Origin: Pristionchus mayeri
Taxonomy: Eukaryota; Nematoda; Chromadorea; Rhabditida; Neodiplogasteridae
Reading direction: 5' to 3'
Assembly: GCA_036245805.1 (NCBI GenBank)
Contig: BTRK01000003.1
Coordinates: forward strand, 7,316,001 to 7,380,000
DNA: 64,000 nt
Made by a program: the position numbers and the translations under genes
Shown: piece after piece, positions 13,779-26,505 of the stretch
Layout: every line of letters begins with the position of its first letter
How positions within the stretch are numbered: the stretch's first letter is position 1
Notes under the pieces: generated by a model
What the model was told of the DNA's origin: nothing
The model's input: only the letters and a program-made list of their open reading frames with translations
Databases searched by the model: none

Positions 13779-15573
13779 TTAGGTTGGTAAGAAAGTTCTG
13801 TCGCGTAATATTTTTCCATTTTTTCTTGACTGAATAAATTGTCTGGAAATTCAATTTAACATAAGTTGAAGTGATGTAAGTAGTATACATCAACAGGTTT
13901 AAGTCGATTATATTTCGCTTATAAAGCGAGTAAATAAATACAATCTCAAAAATTCGGAAAATGACGATTTTATGGGGTTATTTGTTGAACTCAGCCGTTT
14001 GAATAAGAGCTACCAATTGCTTCTACTACTTTGAAGGGTGATAACATCAGAGTTGTACATCCATAATATCACATAACATCCGGCATTCGATATGCGTGTT
14101 AAGCTGCAGATTGAAAAACAGGCTGATTTCAAACAACAATTTTCGGTTTCATCCTTTGAAAAAGTGTAGCTCACGAACAGTTTGGTGCACCACTGCCCAA
14201 TTTAAGGTAAACAGTAATCATGCCGAGTACTTCACTACTCACTACAATTGAGCTTACTGTATCAATCGCTAAATCTTCAGGGATGAGAAATGCTTATCAA
14301 CAAAATTCAATTCAGTTAAATTTTCAGAATTAGCGCTGATCCCAAGTTGGCATAATGGGGCGTTATTATTATTAGGTTGTCTCAAAAGTTTCTGACTATT
14401 TATTTTTTCAAGTTTGCTCTTGTCACCATCGGATGCTTCAATTTTCCTTTTAGCCCGAGTTAGGGTCTTTGTAGTGTAATACTACCATGCATTGAAATCT
14501 AAACTCTGATGCGTGGTATGAGAGAAATGAATTATTTTTGCCGAAAGGTCGAAATATGCATATTTTTGGCGCATTTTGCTGATGATGAATTCTCGAATAG
14601 GATTGCCCTGTTGATTCCGCCTGGCAAATGAGGGATAGGTCAAGGACTAATTGTTCAGATAACCTCGTAAAAATACGGAAATCAATGCTTGCTTGGAACG
14701 GGAGATTGTGAAAATGGCATATTTTAATGCTTGAGATTCGACTTCCACATTTCGATACGCTAAACTCAGTAACGGATCGTTCAAATATCTACTAATTCTA
14801 GTCATATATTTATTGGGGAAAGTACTTCACAAATCACCGCAAATGAGCTATCTCGGGTCCTCAACACAAATCCATGATCTATTGATGCTGCTTCGTGAAT
14901 TACCAGCATGTGTAGTTTTCAGATTGTGCGCACCCTATATACGTGGATATAACAGCACATCTATCAAATGTGACTCGTTAATAACATGTTGGGAGCACTT
15001 CACAGAAGTGTATTAAATTTGCACCTCACACGGTTTTCCGAAGAATTTTGAACCTTTGAAAAAGGTTAGTCCCTTTGCCATCTCGTTGAATTTAAGAGTT
15101 AATGGCGAGAATCTTACGAGCTCTTTAGGACTGATGTTATGTGCGCTAGATAGAGAACCCAAGCCTATATATGGTCGAAAACCAAAAGCAAATCGGTCAC
15201 CATCCAAGGACAGGACAGGTGAAAACATGAAAAAATGAAAATAGTCAGAAACTTTTGAGACAACCTAATATTATGCAATAAAAAACATGCCCTCTTGTTG
15301 TACTTTACAATAGCATGTTAGTTATGTCCATATCACATTTCTTCTTTCAACCATGAACAAATAAAAATATGGTTGTTAATCAATTTCGCTGAATTTGGCA
15401 GTCGACTATGTCAGAATTCGTAATTGGAGAATATTGTGATAACGTTTCCTCGAAAGATTAACCAAGCACTATTAGACGACTGAAGATCGTATGAAGATTG
15501 ATCAACTTTGAAGGGCAGGATAAACCAAAATGAAAAATACGAGAAACGCGACAGAACTTTCTTACCAACCTAA
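13779..15573. mobile_element. Mariner-type non-autonomous element (outer)
   Basis: Perfect 27-bp terminal inverted repeats begin TTAGGTTGGTAAGAAAGTTC and are flanked by TA at 13777-13778 and 15574-15575, the Tc1/mariner signature. No transposase frame or D,D34D motif is readable. It is interrupted by a second element at 14372-15268; without that insert it is about 0.9 kb. Confidence 0.9.
14372..15268. mobile_element. Mariner-type non-autonomous element (inner, nested)
   Basis: Perfect 30-bp terminal inverted repeats begin TTAGGTTGTCTCAAAAGTTT, with TA at 14370-14371 and 15269-15270. Its 897 bp have no transposase motif. The first bases of its termini match the outer element (TTAGGTTG), so the two are related subfamilies. 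It inserted after the outer element. Confidence 0.9.
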
Positions 15574-17962
15574 TATCTTTGAATATGCATTTTATTTATT
15601 TTTAAATTTGAATGCAAACAATTCAAATTAAGTGCAAACGGGTACTCCAAGGATGACTCCAATGAAAACAGTGACGCCGGAAAACATCAGTCGGGGTTTT
15701 TTTTTCCACGAACACATTCAAAAGGCGATATCAAACAAATTATTTTAAAATTATAACGACATGACTGCTGATAAATTAGTATAGTAGACGGGGCATTTCC
15801 GTCAACACATTCAATAGGGGATATTGGAGAAGCCTTAGCATGACGGTTCCCGTCCACATAAGAACCTCTCATGAACACCTCCACACATCTCCTTCCTCTC
15901 TCGTATTCATTTCGTACGAATAGATTTTACATTACATCTAACTAGGCTTTTATTTCGCCGACTGTATTTTATTCTGGTCAAATGCTGTTTCATTACAGGG
16001 TCCGTCATGGAAGTAAACTGCCCAGTTTTGAGTCAAGTTGTACAGGCCCTATGGAGAGCGAAGATTGGAGATGCAATGGTGAGAAGTTCAGTTCGAAATT
16101 CGGGTCAATATGACTTTCTGACGTTGTAAATTTTGGTATTAAATTTGTACATTTTCTAATTTTGTTGTAAATTATGTACTTTCGCTGAGGAGAAGGGTAT
16201 GAGAATCTAGAGCAATTTAAATTGTAGTTTACTCATTTCTTTTACTACAGGGCGCTGTTTCGTAGGCGTTTAATGGCTCCCGGAGGAGCATGAGAGATCG
16301 TGGGAACCATTAAGCAACATCAGAGTTAGTTAAGAATGATTATCTGCGCTTAATAAATGTTTAGAAAGGCGACCCGAACCAAAAATCGCAACCTAAAATA
16401 AGACACGTGAATATGAGCCCAATACTGAAAAAAGGAGCTCCGTAAAAAGCATGGCATTGATGTAGAAACGTGAGTTTCCCGCCCGGAGTAACACCAACGT
16501 TCAAATTCAGGCTCTGAGTCTCCTCCTCTTATTCTCCTCCTCGTCCTTCCCTCCTTATCCATTTCGATTCTTCTTCTCACTCCACGTCATATTGTATAGA
16601 TGTTCGATAATAATAATAATATAAGAGAGGCCGTCCGAGAGAATTTGCCATAGGCCGTACAGTGAAAAATGAAATTCCTCCTAGAATTGTCCCAAGGGGT
16701 AACTATTCACGTAGAGTTCGAAAATCGACCTTATAAAGCCGTACCTCCAACCGCTCATTTTCTTTGTCGCACTGCTGATGGGCGGTCGGTTTTTGTACTC
16801 GAACGGCGTCTCCAAACCCCATAATTATATAGATATTCTAAAAGATCTCGACGAGATAAGCATTTTTACTGTTGGCAGTGACAGGCTAGCTCATTTGTGA
16901 AAAATGTTCGTTTGAATGGTTCAAAAAATCGTCCTAAATCTGTATGCCATACTTATACGCTTTTTTTATTGTTTCATTCGATTCCTCGTGGAAAAGTACC
17001 CCTAGGGTATTTTTTTGAAGGGAAATTTCGTTCCTGATGGGGGTCGGCCAAGTTATGAATGGGTAAAGTAGAAAAAGAAAATGGGAAAAGACGGAATGGG
17101 AAAACATTATCGTCTCTCTCTATCTTTTCTCTCTCCCATGACATGCCTTCCATAACGCTCACAACAGGAAAGATAAAGGTGGAAGGGTGAGGATAAGTTA
17201 TTGTGTGAATTAAGTAGTGTAAAGATGGATCAAATACCACTACATACCATGATTTAACAACACCTGGAGAAATGTAATCGAAATGCTCATTTAAACTCGG
17301 AAGTGTCCAGTCTTTCTCACTTGTACAGTGCGGTCTTTTCCAATTTTGGATAAAAATATTAATGATGTTTTCTAGACACATTACATTACTGCTCTCACAT
17401 TGTTAATCGTTAAATATTATTGTAAAGTTATTATAAATAGTATTAGCGATAAAGTAATTGTAATTTTTAGCCAATGATGTACAATGGGACGAATATTTAT
17501 GAAACAGATGTGATTATAGTGTGTTAAATGAGTAAGAAATAATTTGTATATGTCATTTTGACTTTCTTCCCTCGTTCAGTTCCTAGCCCTGACGTGAACT
17601 CGATTGCGTCTCCTCGGTCGAGGCGTCGTCTGAAGAGAAGTAATTGATACGGAATTTCGAATATTTGCAGCAAGTACAAGTGTCCTAATTAGTTTTCACG
17701 GTTTAAATAAATCATTTGGAAAGGGGGAGTCAGTAGCGGCATGTGCGTATCAAATATGGTAGCGGTATGAAATCTTCGTAAGGAATCGTTTGAATTATGC
17801 TAGTGTAAACTGAATCTTCTAAATTTCGATTTCAGTCGTTAGAGTTTATTAGCCCACGCTTGGTAATATCACTTTCATCGAAAAGTGGCTCCAAGTTTGG
17901 ACTGCTGATCATAACGATGTATTTCTAGTGTGAGCATAAATGTGAATCTCTTAGGTACAATC
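15574..17962. other. No supported gene; contains a diverged foldback arm
   Basis: Apart from the repeat at about 16620-17060, I see no gene. GA/CT-rich patches and short frames only. Confidence 0.5.
16620..17060 (+). repeat. Diverged single arm of the 23.4-kb foldback family
   Basis: Shares, in the same order, GGCCGTACAG, CACGTAGAGTTCGAAAAT, AAAGCCGTA, CTCGACGAGATA, GCATTTTTACTGTT and GCTAGCTCA with the left arm of the inverted repeat at 23389-25417. Only one arm is present, and it is visibly more diverged than those two arms are from each other. Confidence 0.75.
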
Positions 17963-18057
17963 GAGCAATTGCCTGACTCCCTTCAGTTTGTACGCTCTCT
18001 CGTATCTCTATCCGATGAGAGAGAGTGTGCGCTTTTGAGAGAGTAAGACCATTGTGC
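17963..18057. mobile_element. MITE, GAGCAAT family, 8-bp target duplication
   Basis: Imperfect hairpin with GAGCAATTGCCTGACTC at the left and its inverse at the right. Flanks are GTACAATC (17955-17962) and ATACAATC (18058-18065), a 7/8 match. It lies about 370 bp beyond the 3' end of the EEP gene. Confidence 0.7.
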
Positions 18058-18430
18058 ATACAATCTAAGTTCGCACCTCACCACCACGTTCCTCTTCGAA
18101 TCCATGGATTATCTCAGCCTCGCAATGAGGATATGGGATTCGGAGGATATCACGACCATGTCTCTGAAAGTATTTTTAATTAGCTAAAGTGATCCCAGAA
18201 GAATGAGCACGCAAATTTATTGCGTGCCTTCTCATAAATAAGTAATAAATGATACTGTTAGATGCATTTTTTTGTTTTTTTCTTCCTTTCGACAAATTTA
18301 CGAACATTTATGTAGACAGGATCAACTGGTTTTGTTCGCACAGCGCCCTCAGTAGAAGTCGGCAGATCCTTTAAAGAGAAGATAATTTTGTCTATGTTGT
18401 CTGATCTTTTAAAATCAGACTTTTAATATC

Positions 18431-21400
18431 TTAAAAGAATGCTTGTACATTGTATTTTGAATTTTTTGAACACATTTTAAAGTTTATCAAACTTGCCTCA
18501 AACTCGGTGATGAATGCATAGTGATCGCTCGGCCATTCATTGTCCCACTGATGCGGAATAGGCGTGAGCGGAGAGGTGCCGGCGTAAGGAAAGGAGGATG
18601 AGGGTCTGAAAATAATTAGTTTATCATATGTTGCATATTTTATTGTACCATATCATATGCAAATGTGCATTCAATTAGTGGGCGAATTATATTCAACATT
18701 TACAATCATACGCAACAATATACGCTGCATACCTGAGAGGTCCTCGATAGAAGATGAAATCGATTCGATCTTCAGGTTCAGGGATGGTGTAGTCCCACTC
18801 CTTTTGGAACTTGTTGACCGTCGACCACGTTATACCTGATCAGATGTATTTGTGCCTGTTAATTTCGAAATGTTGATTGGTACTATTTCGCTCCCTAGTA
18901 CCGTTCGCTGCGCGAAAATCGATATAATACTGAAGTATGATTTGGGTACCCGGATTCTATACTGGATTAGATGTCTAAATGCGGCTAGGATATCGCATAT
19001 GCCTTTATCTTCGGATATGATTGATACGTTACATTTCGCGTGGAAACTGACCCGGATTAGCTACAGGATCAGGATATAGCTCTCGGAATGAGTCCTTCAT
19101 CCCGGCTGCGTCTCGAAGAATCTTCGTAGCAGGCCACTCGAATGCCCATCCACCGTGTTGAGCTCTGAATAATTTCGATTCTCCGACATTTCCCAGTCCT
19201 AAGAATGCAAAATCGCGTATGTTTGAAAACGTGTACTCTAACTCGTTTTTGACTAGTTTCTCGAGAGTGAATTAAGGACAATGGCTCGTAGACCGGAGCT
19301 AACAATTTGAAACATACTTGTTCTCTTCTGTCCAGTCCTCGTCCGACGGCACGTTGAAATCTCCCGCGACAATGATAGGGACGATGTTCGACTTTCTTAT
19401 CTGAGCGTTTCAAAGATTATCGGCTAAAATGCACCTTCATAATTATATCGCTCTCTTGTTCGAGAGTTCGCAATTCGGGCAACTGTCTAATAATTTACTA
19501 CACTTTCTCTACCGGTCGACTGGTAAGAGAGTGTGATAAAACAAGATATTCGAATTGCAAACTCTACCGTCTCGTTAACCTGATTGGTGAAGTTCTCGTT
19601 CGTAACCAGCTGCACCATATTCTGCACCCGCCCTGAATAATATTATCATTATCATCGACGTTATTTGTCCACAGTCAAGGTCTGGGCCTGATAGATCATG
19701 ATTTTTTCCGGGGTCTCTTCTATCTGAATTACACATACCGGCACTGCCAGGAAAAAAACGTGTGTGATTTCGGAATATGTTTTTTCCGATATCTTCGCGA
19801 AAACAGTAGGCCGATTGTCATCATTTGGCCAATTAAAATAGTTGGATGCAAATCGCAATTTCGCATCATTTTTGCACACTTTTGCGGTGAGGGGTGGTCA
19901 TTGAACTATCCCGGGTAATGTCCATTCGTCGAAATGTTTTCTCGAATACCCGGTCGGATCAGAATTACTCGCCCTGAATTACAAAACTCTACTATCGAAT
20001 ACTTACCAGTACAAGTCGTAGGCATCTCTCCAGCCAAGATCTAAATATTAAACCATTACAGATAATCGATAATATATTTCAATTTTCAGATAATTTAGGC
20101 TGATTTTCGGGCATGTTTCACAAGAGCGAATTAGCTCATACGTTAATGAGTAATGTAGCAACATGAGCCTGAAATTCAATCTCAATTACCTGAAAATTGC
20201 AACACTAATCGATGAAGTTAATGACCTGCTTCTCGCTGTTTACTAGCTTATTGTAGCAGGCGTAGGGCCCATAGCTACGGTAGTCGAGATGCATCGACCA
20301 GAATGAGACCTGTAATGTGTTTGATATCGAAAGCATTGAAAGGATTAGTCGCTATATGCGGCGCACATTATCAGTTACGATTTGTTGGGTTCAAAATATA
20401 GAATGACAAGTAATTCTGTACATCACGCGAACCTGTCGTTTCGTATCTTCCAGTTGAATCTTTACGTGCATACCATAATCGACATGCACGTACGTGCCCG
20501 GGATGATCTGCAAAAATAACCGATTATAAACAGTTCACAAAAACAAAAAAAGTGCTCTAGGTACTATTGTTGGTTACCATCGTACGATGATTAGCCCACA
20601 AACCTTATGTCGAGTGATGATGCCGGTGTCGGGATAGGTCGAGTTGCAATGATGTACACCATACCAGCCTGCTCCTAGAATCTCTGTGATGTTGGTGATT
20701 ACATCCGGCGCCTCGACCTCCTAAAATATGTATGTTAAGTTACAGCTAAAATGGTGATCTTTCTCATCCTCAACGACTCAGGAGTGACCCCTCACTTGCA
20801 ATCATTAATTGTTTTCGTCACACGTCGAGCGTAGATTTAGTATAAGTGCGTAGTTGGCACTAGGTCGGTTGATCACCGCCGGATGATAACCTTCCGTTTG
20901 ATCACCAACAAATGGGCCCTTCTGCATAACTTTCTCAGAAGCATTGTTGACACTATGGGAACCTATTGGGAGAATACTGCGAAATGGTAAAATTGTTCGT
21001 TATCATCCGACGGTGATCATCCGACCTAGTGCCGCGTAATTACCTGAAGAGCGACGATATCTGGATTGACTTCGCGGATTTGCTTGGCAATTTTCTCGAT
21101 TCCGTCCTTCACCTGTAATGTTTAGTTATCATGTCCGATTGTAATTATATTCACATATGAGGTATGTAAAGAACCACACAATTTGCAGTTTGTATTGAAC
21201 TATCAGGATTATACTAGTCTGAAGATCCCCACGGAGTGAATGCTACTGACATTTCGGACGATACTGATTCCTTCCCTTATCCCTGCGAGCCGCTGACTCA
21301 CTTCTATCAATCCTTTTCCGATCAACATTATTACATGATGTTTCTTCTAATCCCTCGCCAACTAACCCGCACGTTGCTTAAAAAATCTAGTAAAGAATGA

Positions 21401-21461
21401 TGGATACCTCAGCACCGCTCAACCAGATGTTGAACGTCATCACTTTGAGAGCGCTTGACAT
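18431..21461 (-). CDS. Endonuclease/exonuclease/phosphatase (EEP) family protein, 11 exons
   Basis: Exons (minus strand): 21408-21461, 21044-21112, 20604-20720, 20433-20507, 20226-20309, 20007-20040, 19580-19632, 19318-19400, 19052-19164, 18733-18835, 18431-18605. All phases agree and give about 319 residues. Motifs in order: MTFNIW near residue 8, VALQEVE near 38, HLDYRSYG, VAGDFNVPSDEDW, TWSTVNK, EDRIDFIF and a final WPSDHYAF. These are the metal-binding and catalytic residues of the DNase I/AP-endonuclease/Mg-phosphodiesterase fold. No signal peptide or membrane segment is seen. The substrate cannot be told from sequence. Weak points: the exon 5 donor is GTCATT, and the last exon could instead splice at a GC donor (GAG/GCAAGT), which would change the C-terminus. 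A MITE sits in intron 2. No clear TATA box is seen upstream. Confidence 0.9.
20856..21033. mobile_element. MITE, GGCACTAGG family, in intron 2 of the EEP gene
   Basis: 178 bp with termini GGCACTAGGTCGG and CCGACCTAGTGCC; target duplication GCGTAGTT (20848-20855) / GCGTAATT (21034-21041), 7/8. The right copy of the duplication abuts the GT of the intron donor (21042-21043). Confidence 0.85.
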
Positions 21462-21901
21462 GTTGATAAGAACAAGGAAATATGGTATCCATCGAATCAT
21501 TCCTGGGCATACGATGGTTTGCTCTGCATGAATAAGTTAAATAAGGCGTGCTTGGGAAAAAATATAGTTTCACGCGGCTGGAATGCATGTTCAAACACTA
21601 CTCACGCGGACCAGTTAAATAATGGGTAATCATAATGAATGACTGAAAGTGTCACAACGAATATATTGAGATTGCAATGGAACCTGTAGCTAATGTATTA
21701 GAATATCATGCCAAGAGAACAAGGCACGACCCTGCGCTGTCAATGGACGTATTGGCGTAGGTAATCGCGAAATGGAACACCAAGAACACGAATTGGCGCA
21801 GTGAAGGGAGAAAGGAAAGCATCAGCTTGTCTTTCCGACCCCATCACATTCATCTCTACTTTAGTGTAATAGGTGGTCGTTCATGGGGGGGGGCGGTCTT
21901 G

Positions 21902-21994
21902 GAGCAATCGTCTGGCTCTCTTCAGTTTGCACGCTCCCTCGTATCTCTGACCTGCGAGAGAACGTGCAAACTGAAGCGAGTCAGGCCATTGCTC
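21902..21994. mobile_element. MITE, GAGCAAT family
   Basis: Hairpin with GAGCAATCGTCTGGCTCTC and its inverse. Flanking octamers CGGTCTTG and GGGTCATG match 6/8. It lies about 440 bp upstream of the EEP start codon. Confidence 0.65.
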
Positions 21995-22002
21995 GGGTCA
22001 TG

Positions 22003-23388
22003 GCAAAGACACCTTCTCGAGAGAGCAGAGAGATTTTACGAAATCGAAACTCCGATTTTCGAATCAGTTCCCTTTCAGTAACAATATGAATCACAAACAA
22101 TTTAAATGGCCAGAATACAACGTCGTTGCAAAGAGTTTGCGGAGAAAGGAAATGAGGGGCGAATTGTTTCATGATTCACATTCAATGCTGTTCTCTATCT
22201 CTCCAAAATTTGTTTTGTCTATATCAAATGCCATTTCATTCCCTGAAATGGAAATGAATACGAGAAAGTAATGCCAAATATAGTCCACGACGAAGAGTTA
22301 CGCTATGGTCTTGAAAGTCATTGAGCATGATAAGAGGCGCGAATATCAGCGAACATCAGAATTGGGAAATACAGTCTGAACAGACCTGTTCGTCGCGCGA
22401 GTTCGGAATGATTAGGAATGACAAAAAAAATTGCTTTCTGGGACTCTGAGAGTCCCCAATTTGAAATGCGCGTCAAGCTTAACAATGCGATGGAACAATA
22501 TTCAAAGTTCGGACACTCGGCGTCTGAGAGTCTCATGCAGTTCGTATCATTCGGAGTCTCATATTATTCGTATCATGATGTGTATCAATCGGGCTATCAA
22601 TCTGCTACTCAAACAGGAGACAGTGTGTTACACATCTTGATAAGTGAATTGCTAGAACGCGATAAATCATGGGAGAATGAAAAGCGCAGGAACACAGATG
22701 ATGAGAATAGGAAGAACAGGATGAGTGAAAGAGAGGGCCGCCAATGCGAAATACATGCGGTAAGTGCACATCCAGACCACTGGTCCTCACTCTCTTCCCC
22801 TCCCATCGCTCACACTCAGTGTAATACACACTATCATCGTTCCTCTCGAATCTATCTTATCTTTATTCACTACTGACATCTTCCCTTCGTTCTTTCTCTC
22901 CGATGTGTTGATAAATGAGTACGTTTTGAGTTTTTCGTTCAGAAATTTCGCAGTCTTCCTATTTTCTACTCTGGCAGCTCCCTCCCCATATTCAATATTT
23001 TTTCCCTCCCTCTCAGTCTGTCGATACAGCAGCTGCACCTAGCAATTTAGCAGCAGCTAATTATCTATCCTGAGTAGTCTTACAGACTTCAGTTCACGTT
23101 CATGAAATGACACTAACAGTTTGTTATTGTTTGTTATGATTATTCGCATCAGAATAAGTTTCACGTCATCCTAAAGTGATTGTCGAACATGGTGTGATCG
23201 ATAAGTCATCCATTGCTATCGCTCGTAAACTAAATCGACTTGTAAATCGAAAATTACAGTTTGATTCTATTACATCTCAACGATTTGCTGATTACCTTTC
23301 ACATTTATAGATTGTTTCAACCTAACATTTTATCAGTGGTCTACTCTCACTCGAATATTAACGTGATGTCAATACGAAATTCTATGGT
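22003..23388. other. No supported gene
   Basis: Short frames on both strands without motifs or splice partners. A copy of the TTCAGTGG module is at about 23334-23355, directly left of the next foldback. Confidence 0.5.
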
Positions 23389-25417
23389 GATATGAGTGAC
23401 TATCTGAGAGAACCGAGCAATTTCACCTATAGGCCGTACAGCGAAAAATAAAGTACTGATTTTAAGATCTCCCTAGGATTAACTTTTCACGTAGAGTTCG
23501 AAAATAAACCTTAGAAAGCCGTATCTCTGACCCATAATTTCGTGTGATGCGCTGATTTTGGGTGGTTGGTTTTTCTATCTTTCGAACGGCTCATCCAAAA
23601 CCCATAAATTAATAGTAGTTCTGAAAGAGCTCGACGAGATACGCATTTTTACTGTTAGAAGTGAAACGCTAGCTCACCTGGGAAAAAACTTATCGCCATT
23701 TAAATTATCAAATTGGTCGTCGTAAAAGTGTTACATGCCAGACGTACGTACTTTTAAGTATGTTCATTAAATTTCTCGTGAAAAGTTATCCCTGAATGCA
23801 AATTTTCGAGCCAAAAAAGCCGCATACGAGGGGTCTGCCAAATAGAGGAAAAGGGACCAATTGTTAGGAATTTCAGGTTTTTCGCTTCTATCGTCTCCAT
23901 TTTCACTATTTCGAAGCAGAGATGACGAAAAAATACGCTTCAAGATTGGGGAATGTGAATTATCATCGAAAAATCCGTTTTTGAATCGTTCGAAAAATAT
24001 CGGTTTTCGAATTCTCGATTTTGCTCAAATTTGGGCATCTGAAAGTGCCGATTTTTGAATATATGAAGATGCGCTTTCTGCACGAAGTAAATAATACTTC
24101 CACGTAAATAAGAAAATGCACATATAAGCTTCTGTGCACACTTCTAGATTCGGGTTTTTGACATTCAACATTGCAAAATTGGTACTATCGACAAACATTT
24201 TATGATTGAAATCGACTGAAATCAAGTCAATTTGGTGATTTTAAACCACAATGCAATTTATAGTGCAAAAATTATGCAACAAATTCGGCTCAGTACGTAA
24301 ATACACAATCAATTATTTTGACAAATCTAGATTTTGACTAAATTGGATCCAAAATATCTTTGAAAGTGGAGCAGATGTCGAACTTATTTTTATTCAATGA
24401 TACTAATCTACTACTCTATTATAGCTCAGTATAAATTGCGATAGATTTCAGAGCGAATTGGCTAAAATTTCGGCGGGTGAACTTTGGGAAAATCGAGAAT
24501 TTGAGTCATTGTTTTTCCGAAATAAGATATCCGCAATTTTTACTGCTTACTTTTTGCACTATAAATTGCATTGTGGTTTGAAATCATCAAATTGACTTGA
24601 TTTCAGTCGATTTCAATCATAAAATGTTTGTCGATAGTACCAATTTTGCAATGTTGAATGTCAAAAACCCGAATCTAGAAGTGTGCACTTAAATGTGCAT
24701 TTTCTTATTTACGTGGAAGTATTATTTACTTCGTGCAGAAATCGCATCTTCATATATTCAAAAATCGACACTTTCAGATGCCCAAATTTGAGCAAAATCG
24801 AGAATTCGAAAACCAATATTTTTCGAACCATTCAAAAACGGATTTTTCGATGATAATTCACATTCCCCAATCTTGAAGCGTATTTTTTCGTCATCTCTGC
24901 TTCGAAATAGTGAAAATGGAGACGATAGAAGCGAAAAACCTGAAATTCCTAACAATTGGTCCCTTTTCCTCTATTTGGCAGACCCCTCGTATGCGGCTTT
25001 TTTGGCTCGAAAATTTGCATTCAGGGATAACTTTTCACGAGAAATTTAATGAACATACTTAAAAGTACGTACGTCTGGCATGTAACACTTTTACGACGAC
25101 CAATTTGATAATTTAAATGGCGATAAGTTTTTTCCCAGGTGAGCTAGCGTTTCACTTCTAACAGTAAAAATGCTTATCTCATCGAGCTCTTTCAGAACTA
25201 CTATTAATTTATGGGTTTTGGATGAGCCGTTCGAAAGATAGAAAAACCAACCACCCAAAATCAGCGCATCACACGAAATGATGGGTCAGAGATACGGCTT
25301 TCTAAGGTTTATTTTCGAACTCTACGTGAAAAGTTAATCCTAGGGAGATCTTAAAATCAGTACTTTATTTTTCGCTGTACGGCCAATGGTGAATTCTCTC
25401 AGATAGTCACTCATATC
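23389..25417. mobile_element. Long inverted-repeat (foldback) element, family 1
   Basis: Left arm 23389-24271 and right arm 24551-25417 are near-identical inverted copies with a 279-bp unique spacer. The outer ends read GATATGAGTGACTATCTGAG. No transposase is visible. A 65-codon frame occurs in both arms (23861-24058 and 24758-24955), but arm identity explains this. A diverged arm exists at 16620. The target duplication is unclear. Confidence 0.9.
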
Positions 25418-26505
25418 GAACCAATAATCCATTTTTTTTCGGTACAATTGCTTCATACGAACTGTAAGAAGGGGAGGGTGACAAAACGTAAACCGACAAA
25501 AATTCATTAGGCCAGCTTTCTAAACCCTATTGTGTTGACTTAAAATTCCGCAACGAACAACGCGATTTTTCCAGTGAATGTTTCCAGATGTTCGCGATGT
25601 TTCCAGAGATATCGATTGGGCTTCATTTGTTCTCGCGAGAAGGAGAGAATTGAGTCAAATTCAACATTAGCTCTCATTTTCCCTCTCATCGGATCAACCC
25701 TAGTTTCCACTTGCGCCACAATTGATGTAATAAAATGGTTGTTACGGGTTCAAACGTTGCGGCATTTGTGAATTTCAATTCAGTACGATATTTCTGTTAA
25801 CGTCGCCTGACTCTCACCTATCCACAGTCTCCCTCCCTTTCCCTTACCTACGATATACGGCTAATCGAGGGAGAGTCAGACCATTTGTCGCAAAACCTAA
25901 TGTAGATCAATAAAGTTCGCAAGCACTCCGGAAACTGATGAGGGAAGATTGTGATAAGCCGTCGTAAAAATGCGAGAACATAGTACCAGAAGAGGGCCTA
26001 GGGTGAGGGGAGAGAGCGGCGAGAGAAACTAAACTGTGGGAGGGAGCGATTCGATTAGAGGGAGGATTAGTGCGGAAAATCGAGGGAGGAGGGAGGGTAC
26101 AAATATCTCGAATTACATCCTTAAACCCTACTGTTTAGGATGTGGGTAGAGAGCGGCTTGAGAACGCAGCAATTTGTGAGTGTGCGATTTTTCTCACGAC
26201 GCCCTCTCTCCGGGCCCTAATCAATTACTAGCGAAGGATATATGGCAGAAAAAAAAGAGATCACGGGGACCCAAAGGAACCAGGAACTACTCTGGTGGGC
26301 GCGCACAAGCTGAACGGCCCGATGAGAGAGAAACAAGTATAGAACAAGCATGTGGACAAGCCTGGGGTAAAGAAAAACGAAACCGTGCACGAAGTGTAAA
26401 ATTTGATGAAGAAAGAATGAGTTCAGTGGTACTCATTCCTCATTTTGAAAACCTTGGATCACTGCTTCTTGTGTGGAGTTTTTTTTCAAATCAATAAGAG
26501 AGACT
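25418..26505. other. No supported gene
   Basis: A weak hairpin with CCTGACTCTC and its inverse GAGAGTCAGACC at about 25805-25892 may be a diverged GAGCAAT-type MITE. A GA-rich stretch follows (25980-26100). The frame at 26180-26497 has no recognisable motif. Confidence 0.45.

Noticed and set aside
19069..19413. 114-residue minus-strand ORF
   Set aside because: It is an out-of-frame reading across exons 8-9 of the EEP gene.
23861..24955. Two near-identical 65-residue ORFs, one in each arm of the first foldback
   Set aside because: Identity of the arms forces identical ORFs; no third copy or motif shows protein-level conservation.
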